Assembly (NCBI GenBank): GCA_030522415.1
Contig: CM060121.1
Location: 15,478,142-15,542,141 of the forward strand
DNA from: Channallabes apus
Lineage: Eukaryota; Chordata; Actinopteri; Siluriformes; Clariidae
DNA length: 64,000 bases
Reading direction: 5' to 3'
Below are positions 55,501-64,000 of this stretch, in pieces (position 1 is the first letter of the stretch; each line of letters opens with the position of its first letter). The notes below the pieces were generated by a model. It was not told the DNA's origin, ran no database searches, and was given only the letters and a program-made list of their open reading frames with translations. A program made the position numbers and the translations under genes.

Positions 55501-58500
55501 AAAAAAAAAAAAGAATCTTTAATATGTCTTAAATAACTTGTACACACTTTGTAGTCATCCTGCTGTTAAAAATAGGCTTTTTACGTAAGTAAACCAATCC
55601 TGAGACAACTTTAGACCACTGACCTCTGGTGTCATAAACGCTGACTTTCTGGTCATATGAACCAGAAAACAGCATGTGATCCTGACACGAGAGCGAGAGC
55701 ACAGCAGCGCGGCTTTGTATCTTCCCCCGCTCCGCCCCTCCGGCGTTCAGGTCCCACAGTTTCACCGTGCTGTCAAAAGAGCCAGAGGCCAGGAGATCGC
55801 CACTGGCTGCCAGACACCACACCCAGCCTTGGTGCGTGCTGTTATAGCGGCTATGAGCTCCCAGTGTGCCCAGCAGCGTCCCACTCGAGCCCCTTCTCAC
55901 GTCCCACAGGTTCACGTTACGGTCTCTAGACCCAGAGACACATATGGATCCTTCACCTCCAACCAGCAGGACTGTATTAACATCAGCAATGTGGCCTGAA
56001 GAGAGCGTGATGTGCTCCAGGGCAGGTGTCGAGTATGTCTTTACATTCGATCTGGATAGGAAGAGATATTTTTTTATTAATAACTACATCAGGAGGATAT
56101 GATTTTAGATCCCAAGTAACCATTAAATTGTTGTTTATTCATTCATTCATTTACACAGGAATGAATCAATGATGTACAGTAAAACCTTGGATTACGAGTA
56201 ACGTGGTTTACGAGTGTTCCGCAAGACGAGCAAAGACTTTTAATAAATTTTGACTTGAAAAACGAGCATTGTCTTAGTTTACGAGCACCGAGTATCATGT
56301 ATCACCTTACCTTTGAATCGCGAGAGAGCGGAGTTTCTGTGTGGGAGCTGTAATGCCGAGAGAGAGAGAGTGTGTGTGTGTGTGTGATGGTGTAAGTGAA
56401 TGAGCACACACACAAACACACTCTCTCTCTCTCTCGGCTTTATAACCCCCACCCACCCCCACCCGCCTTCAAACACAAACACACAGAAACTCAGCTCTCT
56501 TGCCGCGATTCAAAGGTAAGGTGCTGTTTAATTTGTTGTTTTACTTTATAGCAGTCATTCCGTCCGTATGCGCTCACGCGGTGTTCCTTGCTCATTTTTA
56601 AACGGTTAATTTTAAATGGTTTTAAAAACGGTCTCTCCGTTAATGTGTGTGTGTGTGCACGCACATTACACATACAGCGACTGCGTGCACAAATGGAAAC
56701 ACTTATCTATCTGGATTTATTTTTACTTTTTTTTAAGGTAAAGTGCAGGTTAATTTGTTTTATTTTTACTTCATATTTTGTGTTAATTATTTTTATGTAT
56801 TTATTTTTTTGGGCTGTAGAACGAATAATTTGAGTTTCCCATTATTTCCTATGGGAAAATTAAATTTGGTTTACAAGTGTTTTGGAATACGAGCCCGCTT
56901 CCGGAACGAATTATTCCTAACCCTAACCCTAATTAATCCGAGGTTCCACTGTAATCAGTTATGACATACAGTTCAATAGTTAGGATTTTGTTGGCATGTC
57001 TGTGTTACATATTACAGCGTTACTTTCACAAGGTGGCACAAGTTTAAATTAATTATTCTAAAAGAACTGAGTGCAAACCAAGAGAGTCAGGTGAGCATAC
57101 TAGCCCTATCTGTGAATTTCACAGGTTCCCTACACTACACATAGGTTCACCCTACTATCCCAGGCCCAACTAACCTGTGACTATTATCGCAACAAAATGC
57201 ATTAACACACACCCACTGTCTTCTTGCTCCAGATGTTCATCCTCAATTCGTTCTTCACGGTGTTCATCCTCATCAGCAGCATTCTCTCTTCTCTCTTCTC
57301 TGACGATTATTACATTATTTTCCTGCTCTTCTCCTTCCCCATGTCCTTCAGGTCCCTCTTCATCTTCTGGCCTGATTTCCTCCACAGCAGGAACAGGCTG
57401 TCTCTCTGCTGCATCCGGTTCTCCATTCGCTACTGCATCTCCTTCTTGTCCTGCTTCAACAGCTTCATCCTGTTCTGCTTTGTCTTCTTGACTTGCCCAA
57501 CATTCGATCAACTGCTCCATCTCAAGGCATGCTTTGGGCCAATCGAAATCATTCCTCTGCCCAACTGGAAATGATCTTTGGGGACCTGTAAGTCTCTGAG
57601 CGCGGAGCTGCCAGGCTAGCGTGTCCTTACCCACCTGTCCTAGCGCCCTGCACACCTAAAAGAGAAATGAGGCACAGGGTCAAGTTTAAATCAAATGAAC
57701 ACAATAAGTCATCTGACAGAGATTCTAAAGGCTGACAGGAGGAAGAGATTGCGAAATTTTATTCCTGAGGACGACTCAGATGCTCATAGAAAGGGTCTCG
57801 AGAATGTGAAGGTCAAAATAAAACTTGACAATCATGGGTACCCAAGGGCAGTTTGCGCTGTCTAATCAGTGTATTAAATAGCAAAAATGTGATGCTTGGC
57901 TCTGTGTCTCAGAAGAAGTTTGTCCGGCAGACCCCACAAGTGCTCAATTGCATAAGGATCTGGAGATTTGAACTCTTTGCCCCGTATGTGGGAGGCTGTG
58001 ATGCAATAGTTGTTCTGATACCTTTCTATCATGGTCAGCATTGACCTTTTTCAGCAGTTTGTGCTGCACCGTATTTTATTTTTTGTTGGATCAGAGATGA
58101 CAGGCTGGTCTTTATTCCTCAGAGGCATAGATGAACACTGGGTGTCCATGATCCTGTCACTAGTTTACTGGTATATAATTAATAATTAGTGTTATTAAAT
58201 ACACCTGGTGGTGGTGTTAATGTTAAGGCTGACAGGTCTACTGTACATATGGTGCACAACATGAGCCATTGAGAAATTAAGACAAAGAGTTTCTGCTGCC
58301 CTCTAGTGGACAACCGATGTTAGCGTTTTAACCCCAACCCACCCTCATGCAATAAAAAAAATAATAAACCTTTTTTTTTTTTGCATTATATTGATATGAT
58401 GTTTATTTTCAGCAGTCGCATTCTATTACTTCTATTCGTTGCACATAAATATCAATCCCATTGCTTTAATATGTTTAAATAAAGTTATATTTTATAGGAA

Positions 58501-59837
58501 ATGGTTGATGAGGAGCGGATCCAGATTGTCCGCCTTCACATTTGTGTATCATGAAAGTTGAACATGAATTGCACTCAAAGAAAAACCTGTACATTTGCAA
58601 GAGCAGACATTCCTACTTCTAAACCTAATCAGCTCACCTGTGGCAGGACGCTGATAACACACCGAGCGGGCAGGTGAGAGGCTATGCGTGCAACCATCTC
58701 CCATGGCAGAGACAGTAAGCCAGAAGGGGAAGGACTCATCTCTGAGGTGCTGCCACATGGTTTTAAGTTTAATCTGCATATAAAAACAAACAGAATCATC
58801 CAGCAAAACAAAGTAAATGCACATATAAGGGGTATAGGGGCAGCAGTGGTTCAAACGAACGGTCAAGGCTTTAGGTTACTGATCGGAAGGCAAGCCCCAA
58901 CACAGCCAAAGCTGCCATTGTTGAGCCCTTGAGCAAGGCTGTTAAACATATCTGCTCCAGGGGGCACTGTATCCTGGCTGACCCTGCACTCTGACCCCAG
59001 TTTCCTAAATGGGAACTTTCAATGTGCTGTAAGGAACATCTGAAAAAAAACAGAACCTTAATCCTAATCTCACAATCTGGACTCATCAGACCACATGACC
59101 TTTTTCCATTGCTCTAAAGTCTAAAACTTATGCTCCTTAGCAAATTCAAGTGTTTTTCCCTGATTAGTCTCAAGTGGTTTTCCTATGTCCACACAGCAAT
59201 TTAGTCTCAATCCTGCGAGTTCTTGTGAGTTCACATTGTGTGAGTACGTAAATGCTGTTACTTTCAGTATTAAATGTAGCTTTGATTTCTACTGTCAATT
59301 TTTTACCATGCATTTTTACTAAGTGTTTAAGTTATCTCCATTAAGGATTTTTGCCACAAAGTTTAAGGTTCAGCACAGTCCTTAAAGCTTGTCTTAACCC
59401 AATTCCAGTAATTTCAAATCTCATTTTTGGTTTTCAGTGTTTGATGCAGCATAATGATTTGACTTTTTTTTTGTCCGGGCAGTGTATAATGAGATAAATG
59501 TAAGTCGCTCTGGATAAGAGTGTATACATGGCAAAATACAAGTGTAGATATGAATACAAATGTAAATTAAAATGTAAATGTTGAGCGATGATTCATGTGT
59601 GTCACAACAGGAAATATTGTGATACATTAGTACAGATCTGTCACTGCGTGTTATTAGAGGACCTGTAAAGTCTGATACGGCGCAGATGAATGTAAAGGGA
59701 TGAAGTAAAGGTAGAAATGCAACTCACCCAAGGTGTGTGGAGTGAGGAGTGTGATGCTGCTCTTCTTCTAAACACAATGCATCTCTTCCCCTCTCCTTCT
59801 CCCCCTCCTGCTTCTGCTCTCCACCCAGCATCGACAT
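52546..59837 (-). CDS. fbxw9: F-box and WD-40 repeat protein 9, complete
   Basis: Substrate-binding part of an SCF ubiquitin ligase: the F-box should bind Skp1, the WD40 propeller the target. Minus-strand coding exons: 59728-59837, 58638-58773, 57213-57655, 55624-56051, 54736-54884, 53055-53258, 52842-52907 and 52546-52623, all GT-AG, adding up to 537 codons plus stop. An in-frame TAG formed at the junction with the 5' exon supports the ATG at 59837. F-box: LLSLPWEMVARIASHLPARC, about residues 57-76. WD40 blades from about residue 231: SRDRNVNLWDV, SFDSTVKLWDL, SYDQKVSVYDT, SKDNTVAVFDR, WAGDNRGLLHTF and CSSDRTIK. Human FBXW9 has 458 residues; most of the extra length is an acidic insert at about residues 135-230. 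Confidence 0.96.
53400..53940. other. fbxw9 intron sequence
   Basis: Between the exons 53055-53258 and 54736-54884. A short G run lies at 53440-53450. No repeat family recognised before the SINE at 53945. Confidence 0.4.
53945..54373 (-). repeat. tRNA-derived SINE, long
   Basis: Minus-strand sense begins CTCTGAGTGGCGCAGTGG (box A) and has box B GAGTTCAATTCCCGGG, complement of about 54289-54305. The body holds CTCTCTCAGAGGGGAGGG-like sequence and ends near 53950. A related copy in the other direction is at 55130-55330. Both are in fbxw9 introns. Confidence 0.85.
55130..55330 (+). repeat. SINE related to the one at 53945, opposite direction
   Basis: Shares the words GAGCTCGCCCTATTATCTGG-like (55185-55205) and AGAGAGAGCGAATTGGCCGA with the complement of 54170-54330. 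Diverged and partly truncated. Confidence 0.7.
56302..56522. repeat. Long imperfect palindrome in MITE copy 2
   Basis: The left arm CACCTTACCTTTGAATCGCG (56303 on) is matched by CGCGATTCAAAGGTAAGGTG at the right end. The inner GA/GT run (56360-56385) faces the CA/CT run (56405-56440). The whole could fold into one hairpin. Confidence 0.85.
56921..56936. repeat. Short telomere-like repeat in the MITE end
   Basis: CCTAACCCTAACCCTAA, two and a half telomere units, sits in the right inverted end of MITE copy 2. Copy 1 has GCTTGT at the equivalent point. Confidence 0.75.
57660..58630. other. fbxw9 intron sequence, nothing identified
   Basis: Intron between exons 58638-58773 and 57213-57655. Mixed composition and a T run at 58370-58381. 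Some of 57850-58160 may be an old transposon but I cannot assign it. Confidence 0.4.
58830..59000 (+). repeat. SINE relic in fbxw9 intron
   Basis: GGGGCAGCAGTGGTTCAA, TTACTGATCGGAAGGCAAGC, CCCTTGAGCAAGGCTGTTAA and TCCAGGGGGCACTGTATCCT are words of a tRNA-derived fish SINE. A related copy is at 62460-62660. Confidence 0.65.
59065..59488 (-). mobile_element. Tc1-like relic in fbxw9 intron
   Basis: On the minus strand it holds TGTGGTCTGATGAGTCCAGA (the region of the first catalytic aspartate) and begins with the Tc1-type end TATACACTGCCCGGACAAAA. The coding part is otherwise destroyed. A SINE-type tail (AAGTCGCTCTGGATAAGAGT) follows at about 59501-59560. Confidence 0.7.
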
Positions 59838-60282
59838 GTGCTCCACTACTAGCTGAAAACCACAAAGAAAAGGAAGAAAGTCATTCATTTCCAAAGCATC
59901 TGATGAGCATATAGTGTATAGTCTTATTAGGTCGCTGACTGTAATCACAGTAATAGCACAAGATCTTATTTTTAGCCAGGTTTCAAGTCTAGCTGTTACT
60001 CACCAAGCAGATCCTAGCAACAGATTACATCATGACTTCCTTTTCTCATCAAACCCTCATGATGACAGTGACATCTAATCCATAACAAAGCTTGTCTCGC
60101 AGCTGACCTCTACGTCACTACTATGACATCATCCCAAATGTCAGTTACTACTCATATTAAACCTAATGGAAACACAACATGATTTTGTTATTAACATACA
60201 TAGAAAATCCGTTTGTAAACATGAAGCCTAGCGTAGAAATACAAATGCAATTCGCTAACGGCGTTTGTTGTTTAACTCTTAC

Positions 60283-60375
60283 CTATAAACAGTTTGAATT
60301 TTGTTTGGTTCCGGCGCACAACATTTACGACAGAGGCGTGTTCAAAACAGGAAATGATTCCTCACTGTGATAAAA
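60283..60375 (-). other. fbxw9: Probable 5' UTR exon of fbxw9
   Basis: On the minus strand TTTATAG/GTAAGAG is a good donor at 60283, facing the acceptor at 59852-59854 (TTTTCAG). The exon ends in TAG in the fbxw9 frame, so it is non-coding. The outer limit near 60375 is a guess. Confidence 0.5.
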
Positions 60376-60599
60376 GTCTCCCTTGTGGGTTTAACTAAAC
60401 AAGTTTAACTTATTGAAATGTAAAATATATTATGCTAATGGATAATTATTTTATTGATTTTCGTACACTTTATCTTTTACTACTGAGTTCTTTCTAAAAA
60501 CAAGCTGCCTTTATTTTGAAAGAAATTACGGCTTACTATCAAATTCCGTTCTAGTGTTTATATTAGTGCACTACGTAGGGTGAAAAGTAATGGCTTCCA

Positions 60600-60680
60600 C
60601 ACTTTATTTAGTGTACTCCGTGTTCAACAACAAGTCGTTCGGAAACCGACCTAAGTGTCCATTTTGGACGCGACCTTTAG
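60600..60680 (+). other. Possible 5' UTR exon of antkmt
   Basis: GACGCGACCTTTAG/GTTAGT at 60680 could be a donor joined to the acceptor at 63306. The interval between this and 60375 would then be a shared two-way promoter. Weak evidence: one splice motif. Confidence 0.3.
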
Positions 60681-60699
60681 GTTAGTTGCATGTTCCGAC

Positions 60700-61310
60700 T
60701 CCTTTGTTTAAATCAATGAATGAGAAATAAAAGTGTGCACAGTGAGATTCTTGTTAGGTTTTTAATTTCTCATGTAATCTATTGTTTAGTTTTTTCTGAT
60801 CACATAGTTTAAACTTAATATGTTGTCCTCAGAACTATTGCAATAGGCACATATTCAGCTGTAATGTACTGTGTGTTGATTGTTTTACAGTGACACTATA
60901 TACAGTAGAAATCATATGGTATTTAAATAAACATGTGATTAGTCAGATTGGAGATTAGCCATGGGGTCATAAGGGGGGAAAAAGGTCTACTCCACAGTAA
61001 CATCATCATTATATACACAGAATAAAGCTAAAGAGGTGTGTAAGTCTGAAACAGTGTTGATTAGTGTTTCCCAGGCCAGTCCTTATGGACAGACATACAC
61101 AAACACAATAGGCTGACCGTTGTACTAATATATTTACATCAAAATATTTGTGATATGCGTTACAATCCTGCTACTAATCTGGTTGTTGTCATTGTATTAC
61201 CTAGAGTCGTCTAGATCACTGTCACTGAAACACTGCTAGCGTTTACTATGTTAGAACCGGACACGCCAACTTTAATAGCATTCTATTTATAGTAGGTAAA
61301 ATACCCAACG
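60700..61310. other. Intergenic or intron sequence, nothing identified
   Basis: AT-rich, no repeat or gene recognised. Confidence 0.4.
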
Positions 61311-61314
61311 GGAC

Positions 61315-61530
61315 TCTGTGAGGAATGTCATGAATGTGAGATTGTTGAGGATGTCTTGCTCTCGTGCAGGAAATATATACAGGAGAGGCTAGTGGCACAG
61401 CTCCATGTAAAAAGCAGAGTAAAAAGCAATGTTAGGAGTCTTTTAGAATGGGGAGTCACTGATCTGGGAAGGAAGCATTTAATGTCATTTTTGAGAAAAG
61501 CTGGACTGTCTTTAAAAGGACAGGGAAGCT
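61315..61530 (+). mobile_element. C-terminal tail of a LINE polyprotein
   Basis: Reads CEECHECEIVEDVLLSC, the CX2C...C knuckle seen after the RNase H region of some non-LTR elements, then KYIQERLVAQL and GRKHLMSFLRKAGLSLKGQG before a stop. Only this tail is present. The 204-codon minus-strand frame here is its shadow. Confidence 0.5.
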
Positions 61531-61691
61531 GAAGAGAGTGAGATCTACAGTTTTGAAAATGACAGGAATATTCATTTTCACAAAGTGTGCTGATATAGTC
61601 TTTTTCGATCTTTTTGTCAGTTATTGCTGAACATTTTGCTGATGAACAATGCCTTTTCCAGCATGATTGAGTAGTTTTGTAAGCCAAAAGT

Positions 61692-62065
61692 GATAGTAGT
61701 GAACAAAATTCCCCAGACCTTAATCCCATTGAGAACTTGTGGTCAATCCTCAAGATGCAGGTGGAAATTCTGACAAACTCCAAACATTGATTATGCAAGA
61801 ATGGGCTGCCATCAGTGGCCCAGAAGTTGATTGACAGCATTCCAAGGTGATTGCAGAGGTAGAAGAAAGACGAAGAAGGATCAACACTGCCAAGATTGAC
61901 CCTTGGCATAATCCTGTAATTATCAATAAAAGCCTTTGACACTTTAAAAATGATTGTAATTATACTTCAGTATACCACAGACAAACATATCTAAAAACAC
62001 TGAAGCATCAGACTTTGTGAAAATTAATATTCATGTCATTCTCAAAACTTTTGGTCATGGTGATG
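61692..62065 (+). mobile_element. 3' end of a Tc1-like element
   Basis: Begins in DLNPIENLWSILKMQ-type sequence, the catalytic glutamate region, continues with a decayed C-terminus, and has the non-coding words TGTAATTATCAATAAAAGCC and GTCATTCTCAAAACTTTTGG common in fish Tc1 elements. Confidence 0.75.
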
Positions 62066-62096
62066 CAACATACAGTACAGAACTCCATGATGCTGA

Positions 62097-62303
62097 GTGG
62101 TACTGAAAGGGAAATGTGTCGAGAAGAAAGAGTGTGTGGAATTGCTAGATAAAGCAGACGAAGTGTTCAAGACACAAAAACAACTAAAGACAAGATCAGG
62201 GAAGGATGTATTAGACGTTTTAAGGAAGGCTGGTCTGGAAAAAATGGCTTTAAGAGCCTGGGAATATGGATTAGAACGAGATCTACAGTTGGCGGTAATG
62301 TAA
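62097..62303 (+). CDS. Unidentified 68-codon frame
   Basis: The encoded peptide is rich in Lys and Glu, likely helical (KQLKTRSGKDVLDVLRKAGL), and has a codon composition that looks coding, but I recognise no family. The first listed codon is not ATG on the plus strand (62096 reads GGTACTGAAAG), so it starts from an alternative codon. It may be an exon fragment or a transposon remnant. It sits between a Tc1 tail and a SINE, upstream of antkmt. Confidence 0.2.
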   Translation: MVLKGKCVEKKECVELLDKADEVFKTQKQLKTRSGKDVLDVLRKAGLEKMALRAWEYGLERDLQLAVM

Positions 62304-62459
62304 CCAACCTACTGGATTTTAACCACCGCTAAACATTAAACATCAATGAAGAAAAAGATTAACTGATCTCCAACATACAGTTCATACAGGTTTTGTTGTT
62401 AGCTCCCTGAAAAGCAAAAGACGAGGAGCCTCTTGTACTCACCATCTTCCAATGACCTT

Positions 62460-62660
62460 TAATGAACTAATAGTTTAGAAGGTTTGTGGTTTAAGACCCA
62501 GCACCTCCAAGCAACCAAGTCTCATAACCCTCTCTGCTCCACTCTATCATGGCTGACCCAGACCTCTGACCATAGCTTCCTAACAAGCTGGTAATTCCAA
62601 AAAGAGAAATTTCACTGTGCGGTAATGTACTGTATATGTGACGAACAAAAACTTTTCTCG
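62460..62660 (+). repeat. SINE relic
   Basis: Shares GTTTAAGACCCAGCACCTCC, ATGGCTGACCCAGACCTCTG and AGAGAAATTTCACTGTGC-type words with the SINE at 58830-59000. The rest of 62330-63300 shows no feature. Confidence 0.6.
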
Positions 62661-63308
62661 CTTTGGAACCTCAACTTTTTAGGTGACGAGGTGAAAGAGC
62701 CAGACTAATAAACCAGCCTCATTGCTGTCTTTCGATATACGTGAAGTGAGGGCGAAATCATAGTAAGATACCAATACCAGTTGGTAGTCCAGATGCATTG
62801 TGGGTTATGTTGGAAAGAGAAGTAAAAATAGATTGAAAAACAAGAGCAGGATTTCATAGCAAACCTTAAATGCCATTAAAGATCACATGGTAATAATTAA
62901 CATTTATACAGTATGTACAGTATTGTGGGTGGATTTTTTTTCTTTAGGTTCCATAAAAAAACATTAAATCATGGTTTCTCAGTGCAGAAATGTTTCACGT
63001 TTATAAAAAAACCTAGCTTATTAGGAGTGTGATAATTACTTCATGAGCTTACTGTAAATGGGTGTGTTATACGAAGAGGATATGTGAAACTCTGTCGTGT
63101 TTCTTGCCATTTCCAGATGTTTCATAATCTTCGTATACTTTGTGCGTAACTGTTTCTGTTTCACAGAGCTGTATTTCAGCATCCAGTTATCTTAATGAGA
63201 ATATTTTCTAGGGACAGAATCTTAAAACGTTCCTGAAAGGATGATTTCTGTGACAGTAATTCTGTTTGTATATATGTTGACAGAGTTCTTTCTTGTTTCT
63301 AAATAGGC

Positions 63309-63672
63309 ATGGAGGATGAAACACAGGAAGAAATTCTTGACCAGTTTAAAGAAAAGCGGCTCGGGGGGTGGGGTCTGTTACAGCTGACGGCGGGCACAGG
63401 ACTGGCGGTCTATGCCATGTGGGCAGGGATTCTAATGCCTGGTTTTCGCAGAGTGCCGCTGAAACTACAGGTTAGTTCGAAAAGTAGCAGGTCAAGCAAA
63501 AACATTTAAGTCAGCACAGTAAGTCACTTCTCACATGGTCACATGATCACTATTTGTGTTCATTTAGGTGCCTTATATTCCTGCCAGTAAGCGTCAAGTG
63601 TGTAACGTTATGACTATGCTGAAGGGCCGCTCTGGAAGTCTTGCTGACCTGGGCTCGGGAGATGGTAGGGTT
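63309..63672 (+). CDS. antkmt: ANT lysine N-methyltransferase, first two coding exons
   Basis: Seven-beta-strand methyltransferase that, in mammals, trimethylates a lysine of the mitochondrial ADP/ATP carriers. Exon 1: acceptor TTTCTAAATAG, ATG at 63309, end at 63470 (54 codons). Exon 2: 63568-63672 (35 codons), followed by GTAAGT. Visible: [20 protein letters not shown], a hydrophobic anchor at about residues 17-40 of the type that inserts in the mitochondrial membrane, then [10 protein letters not shown] and [11 protein letters not shown], and the SAM-binding motif DLGSGDGR. The anchor and the FRRVPL block favour ANTKMT (FAM173A) over its paralogue ATPSCKMT (FAM173B). The rest of the fold lies beyond the window; 63680-64000 is intron. 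Confidence 0.9.
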
Positions 63673-64000
63673 GTAAGTGAATCTCTCTGAAATTTTGTCA
63701 TCGTCTTTTTTGATAATGATTGCCCCAGTATACTGTAGCTGTGCCAACTATGATTTTTTTAAAATATTGTGCATATTTCCAAAGATGACTATACTTGCAT
63801 TTACATTTTCTATATAAGAGACTTAATAAAGTCAAACATTGTAATGAGAAGTTGAGATTTAAAGCAGCGGTTTTTAATATTCGCCTTTGTGGTGAATTCC
63901 ACTGGCACAGATATGCTCTCCCTTAATGACCGAACTCACTCTGTTAAAACTATTGAGGTATTCATGGTGCCTTATAGGCTGTGTTAATAATAAGAAAATG

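Larger units (their letters stand above)
56177..56951. mobile_element. Tigger/pogo-like MITE, copy 2
   Basis: Ends CAGTAAAACCTTGGATTACG and AATCCGAGGTTCCACTG, flanked by TA (56175-56176 and 56952-56953). Alignable with 2958-3685 over both ends, but with a hairpin of about 220 bp (56302-56522) not matched in copy 1. It lies in the fbxw9 intron between exons 55624-56051 and 57213-57655. Confidence 0.85.

Noticed and set aside
57177..57491. Serine-rich plus-strand frame
   Set aside because: It is the antisense of the acidic fbxw9 exon; Glu and Asp codons read as Ser, Phe and Leu on the other strand.
61328..61942. 204-codon minus-strand frame
   Set aside because: It runs antisense to a LINE tail and a Tc1 tail on the plus strand and has no family features of its own.
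62097..62303. Death-fold (CARD-like) domain
   Set aside because: The helical Lys/Glu-rich pattern alone is too weak; no diagnostic residues could be matched.

Overview
This is a vertebrate, almost certainly teleost fish, nuclear DNA window. It holds intron-split genes with GT-AG junctions and the repeat set typical of fish: L2-type and L1-type LINEs, Tc1 elements with DD34E transposases, hAT and Tigger-like MITEs, tRNA-derived SINEs and sushi-like chromodomain Ty3/gypsy LTR elements. I cannot name the species.

Host genes. Deoxyhypusine synthase (dhps, minus strand; eight coding exons visible at 2193-10394, two non-coding 5' exons at 12921-13320) loses its last coding exon off the left edge. 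A two-exon G-protein gamma subunit gene (gng14-like, plus strand, 47452-48049) was found only by reading across an intron. fbxw9 (minus strand, F-box plus WD40 repeats) is complete in eight coding exons at 52546-59837. The start of antkmt (plus strand, two coding exons visible from 63309) runs off the right edge and faces fbxw9 head to head. The order dhps(-) / gng14(+) / fbxw9(-) is the one I recall from human 19p13, so this looks like a conserved block.

Mobile DNA. Between dhps (ends about 13.3 kb) and gng14 (47.4 kb) lies a 34 kb nest of transposons. Its largest host is one near full-length L1 element on the minus strand (27717 to about 46140), cut into five pieces. Into it went a hAT element (8-bp duplication), a solo LTR (5-bp), an internally deleted gypsy element (5-bp) and a Tc1 element (TA). 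The Tc1 then received another hAT copy. The first hAT received a gypsy element (5-bp) and a deleted Tc1-like element. A nearly intact gypsy element (22237-27711, LTRs differing at one base) sits at the L1 3' end. Further L2-type LINE pieces, Tc1 relics and SINEs fill the 13-22 kb stretch, the introns of dhps and fbxw9, and the spacer before antkmt.

The most striking observation: in all three gypsy elements with internal sequence, a 9-11 base word lying 30-31 bases below the LTR TATA box is exactly complementary to the bases just past the 5' LTR, and the word differs between elements while the complementarity is kept. This is the signature of Tf1-type self-primed reverse transcription, and the gag start codon overlaps the same few bases.
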